From: Paraglaciecola sp. 20A4
GTDB lineage: Bacteria; Pseudomonadota; Gammaproteobacteria; Enterobacterales; Alteromonadaceae
DNA length: 38,925 bases
Direction: 5' to 3'
Assembly: GCF_011378905.1 (NCBI RefSeq)
Contig: NZ_WTPY01000040.1
Span: 1 to 38,925, forward strand
Below are positions 8,650 to 17,693 of this stretch, piece after piece. Below the pieces are notes generated by a model. That model did not search any database. It saw only the letters and a program-made list of their open reading frames with translations, and was not told the origin of the DNA. Position numbers and translations under genes: made by a program. Each line of letters starts with the position of its first letter. The stretch's first letter is position 1.

Positions 8650-9639
8650 TTAAAGATAAGGAAGGCATACTAATATCAATCCAGCAATCCAAACCGTTTC
8701 CAGCACAAGTAATAAAATGGGTTTAACACCCACTGTCAGTAATTGGCTTAAATTCGATTTCATGCCAATAGCCGCAATGGCTATCACTAGTGCAAAGCGA
8801 GAGATATCGGTCGATATTGTGGTCAGTGCCTCGGGTAAGGCTACCATGCTATTAATGCTCATCAAAATAACAAAACCGATTAAAAACAAGGGAATACCTG
8901 GTGCTTTGGCATGACTGCCTTTATCCAGATTCATCCGCAATACAAGTAATATACACACGACCACGGGCATTAATAACGCGACGCGAACCAGTTTCGTTAA
9001 GGTTGCCAAAACGCCTGTTTGTTCAGATACAGAATACCCAGCACCAACGACTTGTGCTACATCATGGATTGTGCCGCCAAGGAAAATACTGGTAGCGGTT
9101 TCGTCTAACTCCAACATACCGGCAATTATCGGATAAACCACCATTGCCATAGTAGATAACGCCGTTACTCCAATAATGGTTAATAAAGTATCGCGGTCTT
9201 TGTCTTTGCTTTCAGGCAACACAGCTGAGATTGCCATGGCTGCTGATGCGCCACAAATGCCAACCGCACCACCGGTGAGTACACCGAAACGTTTCTGTAA
9301 TCCAAACGCCTTGGCAAGAACTACACCTAATAAAATGGTACTCATAATGGCAACAACTAATAATAAGCCGGTTTTCCATCCTAACGCGACTAGATCACCA
9401 AAGGCTATACGCAAGCCGAGTAACGCGACGCCGATACGTAAGACAGTACTGGCCGTAAATTCAATACCCGTCTTACATTGCGTCCCATTGTGTAAAAAAG
9501 ACATCGCAATACCCAGTAAAAGGGCAAATAACATAGCGGGTGCACCATAATGCTCGCTCAGAAAAAGCGCCGCCATGCCTACAATTGTCGCCACCATAAT
9601 GCCAGGCAGCAATGTTTTTATTCTATCCATAATTATCAT
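8650..9639 (-). CDS. YeiH-family putative sulfate/sulfonate-related exporter
   Basis: 329 aa, about ten hydrophobic helices. Family motifs visible are GVALLGLRIAFGDL, TGGAVGICGASAAMAISAVL and GGTIHDVAQVVGAGYS, which match the UPF0324/YeiH family of conserved membrane proteins. The biochemical role of YeiH proteins is not settled; members beside sulfonate- or sulfite-handling genes are usually proposed to export sulfur oxyanions. Here it sits between a dioxygenase and periplasmic sulfite dehydrogenase, which suggests sulfite export to SorAB. The ATG at 9639 has CAGG 5-8 bases upstream; an in-frame Met at 9630 is possible. Confidence 0.8.
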   Translation of the reverse strand: MIIMDRIKTLLPGIMVATIVGMAALFLSEHYGAPAMLFALLLGIAMSFLHNGTQCKTGIEFTASTVLRIGVALLGLRIAFGDLVALGWKTGLLLVVAIMSTILLGVVLAKAFGLQKRFGVLTGGAVGICGASAAMAISAVLPESKDKDRDTLLTIIGVTALSTMAMVVYPIIAGMLELDETATSIFLGGTIHDVAQVVGAGYSVSEQTGVLATLTKLVRVALLMPVVVCILLVLRMNLDKGSHAKAPGIPLFLIGFVILMSINSMVALPEALTTISTDISRFALVIAIAAIGMKSNLSQLLTVGVKPILLLVLETVWIAGLILVCLPYL

Positions 9640-9682
9640 TACCTGACGTTAAGGCGAGCTATTCTCGGGGATTGTTATGCGA

Positions 9683-10672
9683 TTAATTCATGGCTAAAGC
9701 AACGAGTACTTCGCGCTTACGCTCTCCAGAGTATGGCCGACGGCCGTGCATGCTCATGTAGTTATCGACTAAAGCTACATCACCATCCTGCCATGGCAGA
9801 TCAAAGGTGTAGTCTTTAGCCAAATCCGTGGCGAGTTGTAACCCTTCTGCCGGTATAGCACTGCCATCACCAAAGGTAATAGCACTTGATGGATTTTCGC
9901 GCACGCCCTTCCAGCCCATGAATGCAGCAATCAACTGGTTGTAAAATACTTCTTTGCCATTATCTAAGGTAACAACTGCCGGTAGTACCGGCGTGGTAGC
10001 ACGCAAGCCTCCGTCTTCAGTCCATGACCAGCTATAACCTAGCTCTTTTAATTTGGCTTCAGCAGCTTCATGACTTTCGACACTTAATGTACTTTTCCAA
10101 CTGCGCCCTTGACCAGATGCAATATCATTTTCATTTGGCATGTGGGTGGTGTATTTCAAACCTTTATTAATAAAATCTTCGGCTAACTTAGGTTCCCGAG
10201 CTTTAAGCTCCGCGAAAAGTAAATCAGAGCGACATAAAGGCGTAGCACCGCCCTCATCGGCAGCTGTTTTGCAAAAGAAGAACACCTTGCTTGGTGAGAT
10301 AGGCGTTTGCGCCATTTCATGATGCAAAAATATCTCAACGTGTTTTGGGGCCTCATTGGCCGTAAATACACGCTCAGTAAAGTTAATACGCACCGCGTTT
10401 GATAACGACTCTTTGTAGGTGAAATTTGGGTAACCAAAAGCATTCGAAAACTCATCAAACGTTTCTGCCGAATCAAGAGGGAAACCACGAAATAAAATAG
10501 CCCCCGACTCTTTAAGTTCAGCTTCCAAAGCGGCTTTATTTTGCTCCACCCAAGCGGCGCAATCATCCAACGTCTTTACCGAACCGTCGTTAAGTACCAC
10601 CCGAGGAAAAACCGAATCACCGCTTTTGAGTTGATGCGGTACGTCAACATAATTAATCGCTTGTACTGACAT
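9683..10672 (-). CDS. TauD/TfdA-family Fe(II)/2-oxoglutarate dioxygenase
   Basis: 329 aa. The iron facial triad is readable: H117-x-E119 (in FLHHEMAQ) and distal H309 (MHGRRPY), with Arg320 (RKREVL) as the likely 2-oxoglutarate ligand. The HHEMAQ, GRxWKSTL and ITFGDGS blocks resemble the clavaminate-synthase-like branch (as in plant At3g21360) more than E. coli TauD, so taurine is not an assured substrate. The triad uses Glu rather than the usual Asp. It lies 9 bp after the aldo/keto reductase and 43 bp before the exporter. Context with sulfite oxidation suggests hydroxylation next to a sulfonate followed by C-S cleavage; this is inference. Confidence 0.8.
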   Translation of the reverse strand: MSVQAINYVDVPHQLKSGDSVFPRVVLNDGSVKTLDDCAAWVEQNKAALEAELKESGAILFRGFPLDSAETFDEFSNAFGYPNFTYKESLSNAVRINFTERVFTANEAPKHVEIFLHHEMAQTPISPSKVFFFCKTAADEGGATPLCRSDLLFAELKAREPKLAEDFINKGLKYTTHMPNENDIASGQGRSWKSTLSVESHEAAEAKLKELGYSWSWTEDGGLRATTPVLPAVVTLDNGKEVFYNQLIAAFMGWKGVRENPSSAITFGDGSAIPAEGLQLATDLAKDYTFDLPWQDGDVALVDNYMSMHGRRPYSGERKREVLVALAMN

Positions 10673-10681
10673 GATTACACC

Positions 10682-11647
10682 CTAATCGTAGATTGGATAA
10701 AAAGTATTAAATGCTTCTTCACAGAAATGACCTGGGTCATTAAAGCGACGATTGCTATTCAGAGCATTGATATCGTCCATTTCTTGTTGCGAAAGTTCGA
10801 AATCAAAAATGGCTAAATTCTCTGCCAACCGCTCAGGACGAGACGTTTTGGGGATAATCGCATTACCACGTTGTACACCCCAACGAAGCACTACCTGTGC
10901 TGGCGTTTTGCCCAGACGCAGCGCAGCTGCTTTAACCACACTTTGCTCTAAAACTGATTCAGCAGCGCCTGCCATATCTAGTTCAAGGTATGATAGTGCT
11001 CCAAGAGGCGAGAAAGCGGTGACTTGAATATCATACTGATTGGCTAACTTCATCAGGCGTTCTTGGGTTAAATAAGGATGTGACTCAACTTGCAACATAG
11101 CCGGTTTAATTTTGGCGTATGCCATTAAATCGTTTAGTAAACCGGTGTTGTAGTTACACACACCAATTTCTTTCGTTAAGCCTTTCTCAACGAGAGCTTC
11201 CATTGCTTCCCACGTTTGATAAAGCGGCACTGGCGCCAATTCCATTTTTGGATTAGCGGCACTTGGATCAGTGATCCACTCTGGCGGATAACGGTCATCA
11301 AAAGCGACAAACGGTTGAGCAATTGGAAAGTGGATCAAGTAAAGATCTAAATAATCAAGTTGAAGATCCGCCAACGAACGCTCTATAGCTTGTTGCACAT
11401 GCTCTTTTGCGTGATAAGTATTCCATAATTTTGATGTAATCCATAAGTCTTCACGAGCACAAATACCTTCCTCTATGGCGCGCTTAATTCCTTGGCCAAC
11501 TTGTACTTCGTTACCATAATCACATGCGCTATCAAGGTGGCGGTAGCCCGCTTTTATGGCCTCGTAAACGGCATCGGCACATATATCTTGGGGTATTTTC
11601 CAAAGGCCGAATCCGACTTTTGGCATTTTGCTCTGACTAAGTGACAT
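10682..11647 (-). CDS. aldo/keto reductase
   Basis: 321 aa from ATG 11647-11645, chosen because AGGAA lies 8 bases upstream and the family start (MPKVGFGLWKIP) follows; an in-frame Met at 11689 adds 14 unlikely residues. AKR features are the SACDYGNE segment holding the catalytic Asp and Tyr, the lysine in ITSKLWNT, the DLYLIHFP strand, and the NADPH-binding IIPKTSRPERLAEN near the C-terminus. It is a cytoplasmic NAD(P)H-dependent carbonyl reductase. As the first gene of the operon it may reduce an aldehyde released by the downstream dioxygenase. The substrate cannot be read from sequence. Confidence 0.85.
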   Translation of the reverse strand: MSLSQSKMPKVGFGLWKIPQDICADAVYEAIKAGYRHLDSACDYGNEVQVGQGIKRAIEEGICAREDLWITSKLWNTYHAKEHVQQAIERSLADLQLDYLDLYLIHFPIAQPFVAFDDRYPPEWITDPSAANPKMELAPVPLYQTWEAMEALVEKGLTKEIGVCNYNTGLLNDLMAYAKIKPAMLQVESHPYLTQERLMKLANQYDIQVTAFSPLGALSYLELDMAGAAESVLEQSVVKAAALRLGKTPAQVVLRWGVQRGNAIIPKTSRPERLAENLAIFDFELSQQEMDDINALNSNRRFNDPGHFCEEAFNTFYPIYD

Positions 11648-11691
11648 ACAATCATTCCTACGGTAGATGAATTGGGAAAATAATTTCAATG

Positions 11692-11713
11692 TTATATCTT
11701 ATATAAGACATAA
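11692..11713. promoter_or_regulatory. 22-bp near-perfect palindrome, probable operator
   Basis: The core tcttatataaga (11697-11708) is a perfect 12-bp palindrome. Extending 5 bp each way leaves one mismatched pair in 22 bp. It overlaps the predicted -10 region of the reductase operon, 45 bp before its start codon, a repressor position. The style fits a GntR- or MarR-like dimer, but no regulator gene is adjacent. Confidence 0.55.
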
Positions 11714-11740
11714 GTTAAGGCACTGTGTGTTATTTGTCAA
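11712..11740 (-). promoter_or_regulatory. predicted sigma-70 promoter of the AKR-dioxygenase-YeiH-SorAB operon
   Basis: Leftward TTGACA (11740-11735) is a perfect -35. At 17 bp a weak -10, TAACTT (11717-11712), follows and runs into the palindrome at 11692-11713. Confidence 0.45.
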
Positions 11741-11761
11741 ATAGTTGTGTGCAACATCGAC

Positions 11762-11796
11762 AATCAATAACCTTATAAATTTATAAGGCATTGATT
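11762..11796. repeat. 35-bp AT-rich inverted repeat with an 18-bp perfect core
   Basis: The core ccttataaatttataagg (11771-11788) is a perfect palindrome. The flanks aatcaat (11762-11768) and attgatt (11790-11796) continue the symmetry with a one-base offset. It lies between the converging ends of control for the reductase operon and the 3' end of the gene at 11900. There is no U-tract, so it is more likely a protein site or a folded 3' end than a standard terminator. Confidence 0.5.
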
Positions 11797-11899
11797 TAAA
11801 ATGATTTAGGCTGCAAGCACTAAGGAGATGAATTGTAAACTAAAGGTTAATTTAAGTTTAAAGGTCGAAATAAACTTGTCACTAGAGTGATGTAAGTCG

Positions 11900-12352
11900 T
11901 TACTGATTAAGAAGATCTCTTAACTTTCGCTCGGCGGCCTGAGCGGGGGTTTCCTCTTGGTGTAAATCTGCTGCTTGAGTATTACTGTCTTCGACATTCC
12001 CATCGCTAAAACTAGAAATAACCGATTTATCCAGTTGCTTTTCGTCCACAGAGTCTTCGTCTGCGAATAAAGCAGCCAATTGTGCTTTTGCCTGACGTTG
12101 CTTATCCAACTTAGTCTCATCAAAGGCTCTGCTGGATAACGTGTAATACTCACAAAAGTTAGCACGCTCTTTATCTACAATATATTCTGCACGTTCTTCA
12201 TCGCATCCGGTGCGATTAGATGCATCAAAATAAACGCACATTTTACAGGCGTGTATATCGCTTCTACATGCACTACATTCTTCGCGGCGCGAAACAGGGG
12301 TAATGATATTGGATAGGTCTTTACCGCATTTCCAGCAAATAGCTGAGGCCAT
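11900..12352 (-). CDS. conserved hypothetical zinc-ribbon-like protein
   Basis: 150 aa. The first 70 residues are cysteine-rich: CWKC, CSAC, CKMC, then single Cys residues in RTGCDEE and NFCEYY, spaced like one or two small zinc-binding modules. Residues 75-150 are charged and low in hydrophobics (KLDKQRQAKAQL, TPAQAAERKLRDLL), probably a helix plus a disordered linker. No signal peptide or membrane segment is visible. It follows the gene at 12358 by 5 bp, so the two are co-transcribed. Function is not recognised; metal binding is inferred from the Cys pairs. Confidence 0.7.
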   Translation of the reverse strand: MASAICWKCGKDLSNIITPVSRREECSACRSDIHACKMCVYFDASNRTGCDEERAEYIVDKERANFCEYYTLSSRAFDETKLDKQRQAKAQLAALFADEDSVDEKQLDKSVISSFSDGNVEDSNTQAADLHQEETPAQAAERKLRDLLNQ

Positions 12353-12357
12353 GATTT

Positions 12358-12660
12358 TTATACCTCTATATCGATAAATTTAGGATCGTCCGACTTTCCT
12401 TTTATCAGCGCCTTTTCTTTTGCTGCTTGTTCTTTTGCCGCCTGCTCTTCATCAAGAAGCTCACCAGAGTGGTCTGCTTTATGTTGGCGCAGACGCTTCT
12501 TTTCTCTTGGATCGTCTTTATCTGGATGATAGGGCTCATCGTCTTCATCTATTTTGCCCAGTGCATCTTTTTTATCAATTTTTTTGACTTTAAGTTCATC
12601 GCGAGAAATGGGCTCTTTGCCTTCTCGAGGAAGTATAGAAAACAATAGATCACTGGTCAT
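12358..12660 (-). CDS. small highly charged hypothetical protein
   Basis: 100 aa, almost half charged residues, with Lys/Asp/Glu-rich tracts (KVKKIDKKDALGKIDEDDEP), KKRLRQHKADHSGELLDEEQ and a repeat QAAKEQAAKEKA. No membrane, signal or catalytic motif is visible, and much of it is likely disordered or a coiled helix. It lies directly upstream of the Cys-rich protein gene in the same unit. The short hydrophobic N-terminus (SDLLFSILPREGKEP) may be a docking motif. Function is not recognised. Confidence 0.6.
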   Translation of the reverse strand: MTSDLLFSILPREGKEPISRDELKVKKIDKKDALGKIDEDDEPYHPDKDDPREKKRLRQHKADHSGELLDEEQAAKEQAAKEKALIKGKSDDPKFIDIEV

Positions 12661-12911
12661 GAGTCGCTTCCCTATAATTTAGTTAGTAGTTCAAATAGTG
12701 CCTTGACCATTAACTACCTAAGCATTTTACGGCTTGGTGATTGACGGATATCACACACGATTAGATACTTAACTGCCTCACTGGTTCATTTTACCTTGTT
12801 CTAAACCTAAACCTTCAATCAGTGCAAGTGTTTATTCCTAGCTATGCCAAAATAGACAAATTTGGATTAGGCTTTTTAGCAGTAACTTATTCCCATTTAA
12901 CTTTGCAACAA

Positions 12912-12940
12912 TTTTGTGCGAAAAGTTAGAGATTTACTAT
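12912..12940 (+). promoter_or_regulatory. weak candidate his operon promoter
   Basis: TTTTGT (12912-12917), 17 bp, TACTAT (12935-12940), about 65 bp before the leader peptide start. The whole stretch 12661-13004 is AT-rich, has no convincing gene and must contain the his promoter; this is the best pair seen, though the -35 is poor. Confidence 0.3.
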
Positions 12941-13004
12941 TGCATTAAGCAAGCCAATTAGCTAATGTTTGCGCCCTCAGTCGAAACACGGCCCAAGAAT
13001 TACA

Positions 13005-13052
13005 ATGTTTATCTCAATTACGCCAGTAAATCATCACCATCATATAGCATAA
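13005..13052 (+). CDS. hisL: his operon leader peptide
   Basis: 15 codons, MFISITPVNHHHHIA, with four consecutive His codons (cat cac cat cat, 13032-13043) before the stop. Ribosome stalling on these codons when charged His-tRNA is scarce is the classical sensor of his attenuation. It lies 168 bp before hisG and just ahead of a set of competing hairpins ending in a terminator. Short, but the His run and position make the call firm. Confidence 0.88.
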   Translation: MFISITPVNHHHHIA

Positions 13053-13069
13053 CCTTTCAGGTTGGTGCT

Positions 13070-13141
13070 GGAAGGTCTATTGATTCCTTCCTGCGGCGTA
13101 ACGATTAACAAGCCCTCGGAAGGAAACTTCCGGGGGTTTTT
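13070..13141 (+). terminator. his attenuator (anti-terminator and terminator hairpins)
   Basis: ggaagg (13070-13075) can pair with ccttcc (13086-13091). The latter can instead pair with ggaagg at 13118-13123, which forms the left arm of the terminator. The terminator stem is ccctcggaag (13113-13122) with cttccggggg (13127-13136), a GAAA loop and five T (13137-13141). This mutually exclusive pairing is the B:C, C:D, D:E logic known from enterobacterial his leaders. Downstream transcription into hisG requires read-through. Confidence 0.88.
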
Positions 13142-13219
13142 CATTTAAGGCATTGAAAATTATAGTTCATGAGCATCGGCTAGATGACTTAACGCAAATG
13201 ACAATAGGACGAACAACTT

Positions 13220-14119
13220 ATGAGTGACAACAACAGATTACGTATCGCAATTCAAAAATCAGGTCGCTTAAGCGATGACAGTATTGCGTTATTAAAAGCC
13301 ATTGGCGTTAAATTACAAATTCGTGACCGCTTATTAATTGCTCACGCAACCAACCTACCTATCGACCTATTACGCGTGCGTGATGATGACATACCAGGTT
13401 TAGTTATGGACGGCGTTGTTGATCTAGGCTTTATCGGTGAAAATGAATTAGAAGAAAAAATGCTTGAGCGTCAAGCATCTGGCAAGAAATTCGAATTTAA
13501 AACGCTGCGCCGTTTAGATTACGGTGGATGTCGTTTGTCTATCGCTGTACCGAACGAATTTAACTATCAAGGTGTTCAATCTTTAGAAGGCAAAAAGGTT
13601 GCCACCACCTACCCTTTCCTACTTGAACGCTTCTTTAAAGAAAACAATGTTAATGCGACAGCTGTGATGCTTACTGGTTCGGTTGAAGTTGCTCCTCGTG
13701 CGGGTGTAGCGGATGCCATATGTGACCTAGTATCAACCGGTGCCACCCTAGAAGCGAATGGTCTGCAAGAAGAAGAAGAAATCTTTCAATCAAAAGCAGT
13801 ACTAATCCAACGCGCGGGCGAATTACCCGAAGCCAAGGCGCAACTCGTGAGCCGCTTCTTGCCGCGTATCGATGGTGTCATGCAGGCGAAAGAAAGCAAA
13901 TACATCATGTTGCATGCCCCCAAAACGTATCTTGAACAAGTAAAAAGTTTATTGCCAGGTTCTGGCAGTCCAACAGTATTGCCCCTTGCTGGCAGTGAAG
14001 AAACTGTTGCAGTACACGTGGTTAGTTCGGAAACTTTATTTTGGGAAACCATGGAAAAACTTAAAGCCTTGGGTTGTAGCTCAATTTTAGTGATGCCAAT
14101 CGAAAAAATGATGGGCTAA
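13220..14119 (+). CDS. hisG: ATP phosphoribosyltransferase (long form)
   Basis: 299 aa, first enzyme of histidine synthesis, condensing ATP and PRPP. It is the long HisG form: catalytic domains (about 1-220) plus a C-terminal regulatory domain (about 225-299) that binds histidine for feedback inhibition. Motifs include [17 protein letters not shown] at the start, [15 protein letters not shown], and the PRPP-binding segment [17 protein letters not shown]. It is the first structural gene after the attenuator, with a 60-75 nt gap to hisD. Confidence 0.96.
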   Translation: MSDNNRLRIAIQKSGRLSDDSIALLKAIGVKLQIRDRLLIAHATNLPIDLLRVRDDDIPGLVMDGVVDLGFIGENELEEKMLERQASGKKFEFKTLRRLDYGGCRLSIAVPNEFNYQGVQSLEGKKVATTYPFLLERFFKENNVNATAVMLTGSVEVAPRAGVADAICDLVSTGATLEANGLQEEEEIFQSKAVLIQRAGELPEAKAQLVSRFLPRIDGVMQAKESKYIMLHAPKTYLEQVKSLLPGSGSPTVLPLAGSEETVAVHVVSSETLFWETMEKLKALGCSSILVMPIEKMMG

Positions 14120-14194
14120 CGGCTAGGCATAAGAAGCCAGCTCAGTTTCAATACAGGTCGCAATACATAATATTGGTCAGTGAGACGAACGAAA

Positions 14195-15520
14195 ATGCAA
14201 ACATGGTCGAGCCTTAATCAAGGTCAACAAAGGGCATTGTTAAGCCGCCCTGCAATGGTGGATAACAAAGCGCTCAGTAACACAGTCGCTGAGATCATTC
14301 AGCTGGTTGCCGATAACGGTGATAACGCCTTACGGGAATTAACAGCACGTTTTGATGGCGTTGAGCTTGGCGAAATCTCCTTGGCAACAAGTGAACTTGC
14401 TCACGCACACCATAACATTAACGAACAAGTAAAAGCCGCAATCGATACGGCCTATGCCAATATCCATGCTTTTCACAGTGCGCAAAAGCCCACAGATGTA
14501 AAAGTTGAAACTGCGCCAGGTGTAGTGTGTGAGTTAAGGCACGCCCCTTTAGCGTCTGTGGGTTTGTATATTCCAGGTGGCAGTGCGCCGCTAATCTCTA
14601 CCGTATTAATGTTAGGTGTTACGGCTCAAGTAGCCGGTTGCCCGCGTAAAGTGTTGTGCACTCCGCCCAATAAGCAAGGTGACATACCGGCCGAAATTCG
14701 CTACGCAGCCAGCTTATGTGATATCGATGAAATCTATTTAGTCGGTGGCGCGCAAGCCATTGCAGCTCTTGCCCTTGGGACTAACACGATAGCCAAAGTG
14801 GACAAGATTTTTGGTCCCGGCAATAGCTTTGTTACTGAAGCTAAACAACAAGTAAGCCGCATTCCAGCGGGTCCTGCTATTGATATGCCCGCAGGCCCCT
14901 CAGAAGTGTTAGTGATAGCAGATGGTCAAGCTAATCCGGTATTTGTTGCATCGGATTTACTCTCTCAAGCGGAACACGGTGCTGACTCGCAAGCTATTTT
15001 AGTGAGCGACAGCCCCGCGCTTATTCAAGCGACCGAACGAGAGGTTGAGCGTCAATTAGCCAACTTGAGTCGTCAAGATACCGCGCGTAAAGCCATGTCC
15101 CATAGTCGTTACATTTTAACAGATTCATTGGACAGCTCTATTGAAGTGAGTAATCAGTACGCTCCAGAACATTTGATTATTCAAGTTGAGCAAGCTCGCG
15201 CGTGTTTGCCGAAACTGCATAATGCAGGTTCTATTTTCGTTGGCCAATGGTCACCAGAATCAGCCGGCGATTATGCCAGCGGCACTAATCACGTATTACC
15301 CACTTATGGCTACGCACGCAATTATTCAAGTTTGGGGCTCGCTGACTTTATTCGCCGCTATACCGTGCAGGAACTCAGTGCCACCGGTTTACAAAATATT
15401 GGTAATGCCATAATGGATTTAGCACAAGCGGAAGGTTTAGACGCCCACAGACAAGCTGTAGCACTTCGTCTAGACGTCCTTGAAGCACTTAACTCAGGAT
15501 CTGGAGACAGCGGTGAGTAA
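14195..15520 (+). CDS. hisD: histidinol dehydrogenase
   Basis: 441 aa from ATG 14195. A GTG at 14180 is in frame, but the ATG gives the length and N-terminus expected (MQTWSSLNQGQQRALLSRP). It oxidises L-histidinol to histidine in two NAD-dependent steps with a zinc site. The family signature is clear at about 230-262 (IDMPAGPSEVLVIADGQ, then DLLSQAEHG), as are VGGAQAIAALA and GPGNSFVTEAK. Its TAA lies inside the start of hisC (8-nt overlap), so the two are translationally coupled. Confidence 0.96.
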   Translation: MQTWSSLNQGQQRALLSRPAMVDNKALSNTVAEIIQLVADNGDNALRELTARFDGVELGEISLATSELAHAHHNINEQVKAAIDTAYANIHAFHSAQKPTDVKVETAPGVVCELRHAPLASVGLYIPGGSAPLISTVLMLGVTAQVAGCPRKVLCTPPNKQGDIPAEIRYAASLCDIDEIYLVGGAQAIAALALGTNTIAKVDKIFGPGNSFVTEAKQQVSRIPAGPAIDMPAGPSEVLVIADGQANPVFVASDLLSQAEHGADSQAILVSDSPALIQATEREVERQLANLSRQDTARKAMSHSRYILTDSLDSSIEVSNQYAPEHLIIQVEQARACLPKLHNAGSIFVGQWSPESAGDYASGTNHVLPTYGYARNYSSLGLADFIRRYTVQELSATGLQNIGNAIMDLAQAEGLDAHRQAVALRLDVLEALNSGSGDSGE

Positions 15521-16616
15521 TTTAGTCACGTTACTTTTAAATGAAAATATCAAAGGATTAAAACCCTATGAATCTGCTCGCCGGTTGTTTTCCGGAGCAG
15601 GAAACAAGCAGCAAATTTGGCTAAATGCTAACGAGTCACCGTTTGCCAATGATTATGATATCGATGCCCAGCGCTTTAATCGCTATCCCGATTGCCAACC
15701 CCCGGCAGTGATCGAGGCATACGCACAATACGCAGGCATTGAAACCGACCAGTTACTTGTTAGCCGCGGTGCAGATGAAGGAATTGAATTATTGATCCGT
15801 GCATTTTGTACCCCAGGTAAAGACAGCATATTGATATGCCCTCCTACTTACGGTATGTACGCGATTAGCGCAGAAACCTGCGATGTAGCAATTGAACGAG
15901 CGCCTCTAAAAGAAGATTTTTCACTGGATTTGCAAGCCATAAAAGCCTTCAAGGGCAAAGTGAACTTAGTGTTTATTTGCTCGCCGAATAATCCAACAGG
16001 TACCTCAGTTGATAAAAACCAATTACGCGACGTAATCGAACACTTTGCCGATAGCGCCATTGTCGTCATTGATGAGGCTTATATCGAGTTTGACCGGGAC
16101 AACAGTTGGGCCGATAAACTCAATAACTATCCTAATATTGCCATTTTACGTACCTTGTCTAAGGCCTTCGCTCTAGCGGGTTTGCGCTGTGGCTTTACTC
16201 TTGCCCAAGCACCGATTATACAAGCGTTAATGAAGGTTATTGCGCCTTATCCTATTCCAGAGCCGGTAGCGCAAATTGCAGCTCAAGCCTTGAGCCCAAA
16301 TGGATTAACAACGCTTGAACAACAAGTGCTTGTAATAAATCAAGAAAAAACACAATTAAAACACGCAATTGACGAATATGCTGAAGTAGAATTAGTCGGT
16401 GACGATAAAGCTAACTTTATTTTATTTCGATGCGCTAAAAAATCAGCCTTAATGGCGCATCTTGTGGCACGCGGCATTTTAATACGAGATCAATCAAAAC
16501 AACTTAATTTGGATAACTGCTTACGCATCAGCGTGGGAAGCCCAGAGCAAAATAAACAATTGCTGAGCGAAATCAGTCGTTTTTTCATTAATCAAACATC
16601 TACGCAGGAGGCCTAA
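15513..16616 (+). CDS. hisC: histidinol-phosphate aminotransferase
   Basis: 367 aa from GTG 15513, preceded by GGAG 6 bases upstream and overlapping the hisD stop. Earlier in-frame codons would extend the protein into hisD without a ribosome site. PLP enzyme of the class I/II fold: LNANESPF near the start, [31 protein letters not shown], and [15 protein letters not shown] carrying the Schiff-base lysine. It transaminates imidazole-acetol phosphate with glutamate. Very close to the E. coli protein along its length. Confidence 0.96.
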   Translation: MSNLVTLLLNENIKGLKPYESARRLFSGAGNKQQIWLNANESPFANDYDIDAQRFNRYPDCQPPAVIEAYAQYAGIETDQLLVSRGADEGIELLIRAFCTPGKDSILICPPTYGMYAISAETCDVAIERAPLKEDFSLDLQAIKAFKGKVNLVFICSPNNPTGTSVDKNQLRDVIEHFADSAIVVIDEAYIEFDRDNSWADKLNNYPNIAILRTLSKAFALAGLRCGFTLAQAPIIQALMKVIAPYPIPEPVAQIAAQALSPNGLTTLEQQVLVINQEKTQLKHAIDEYAEVELVGDDKANFILFRCAKKSALMAHLVARGILIRDQSKQLNLDNCLRISVGSPEQNKQLLSEISRFFINQTSTQEA

Positions 16617-16617
16617 C

Positions 16618-17693
16618 GTGAGCCTAAATCAGCAAGCCATTTTATTTATCGACCGCGATGGTACTCTTGTCGAAGAACCCCCTATTGATAAGCAACTTGA
16701 TACGTTAGCCAAACTGGTTTTCGAACCTATGGTCGTGCCGGTACTCGCGCAATTACAAAACGCCGGTTTTCGTTTAGTGATGGTGTCAAACCAAGATGGT
16801 TTAGGTACAGACAGCTTCCCTCAAGCGGATTTCGATTTACCTCACGATAAAATGATGGATATATTCGCCAGCCAAGGCATCAAATTTGATGATGTATTGA
16901 TTTGCCCGCATTTTCCAGAAGATAACTGCAGCTGCCGCAAACCTAAATTGGGTTTGGTTAAAGACTATTTACAACAAGGTAAAATAGATTTCACGCGCTC
17001 ATTTGTAATTGGCGATCGTGAAACTGATATTCAACTTGCCGAAAACATGGGCATCGTGGGTATTCGTTATGATCGTGAAGCGAAAAACTGGCCAGCTATC
17101 GCTAAGCAACTGCTGGCGTCAAGCCGTATCGCTGAAGTCGTGCGCAAAACATCCGAAACTAATATTTACGTTAAAGTCGATTTAGACTCTACGGCAAAAT
17201 CGACGATTGAAACGGGTATCGGTTTCTTTGATCATATGCTTGATCAAATTGCTACCCACGGCGGATTTGAACTCATTCTGCGGGTAGATGGCGATTTACA
17301 TATTGATGACCACCACAGTGTTGAAGATACCGCACTTGCACTAGGTGAAGCGCTCAAAAAAGCCTTGGGTGATAAAAGAGGCATCGGCCGCTTCGGTTTT
17401 GCACTGCCGATGGATGAATGTCGAGCAGAGTGTATTTTAGATATATCTAACCGCCCGCACCTTAAATTCGAAGCAGAATTTAGCCGTGATACAGTAGGCG
17501 AAATGGCAACCGAAATGGTGCCGCATTTCTTTTACTCTATTGCTCAAGCGATGGGCTTGTCTCTGCATTTATCAACATCTGAGGGCAACGCCCATCATCA
17601 AGTTGAAAGCCTTTTTAAAGTGTTTGGCCGTGCATTACGCCAAGCAATACAGAAAAATGGCGAAGCCCTTCCCAGCAGCAAAGGAACTCTCTA

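Noticed and set aside
11920-12165. 81-codon frame in another reading frame of the Cys-rich gene
   Set aside because: Overlaps the Cys-rich gene in the same direction, has no ribosome site and no sensible composition.
15480-15512. TTG start for hisC at 15480
   Set aside because: No ribosome site; GTG 15513 has GGAG 6 bases upstream and yields the family-typical N-terminus.
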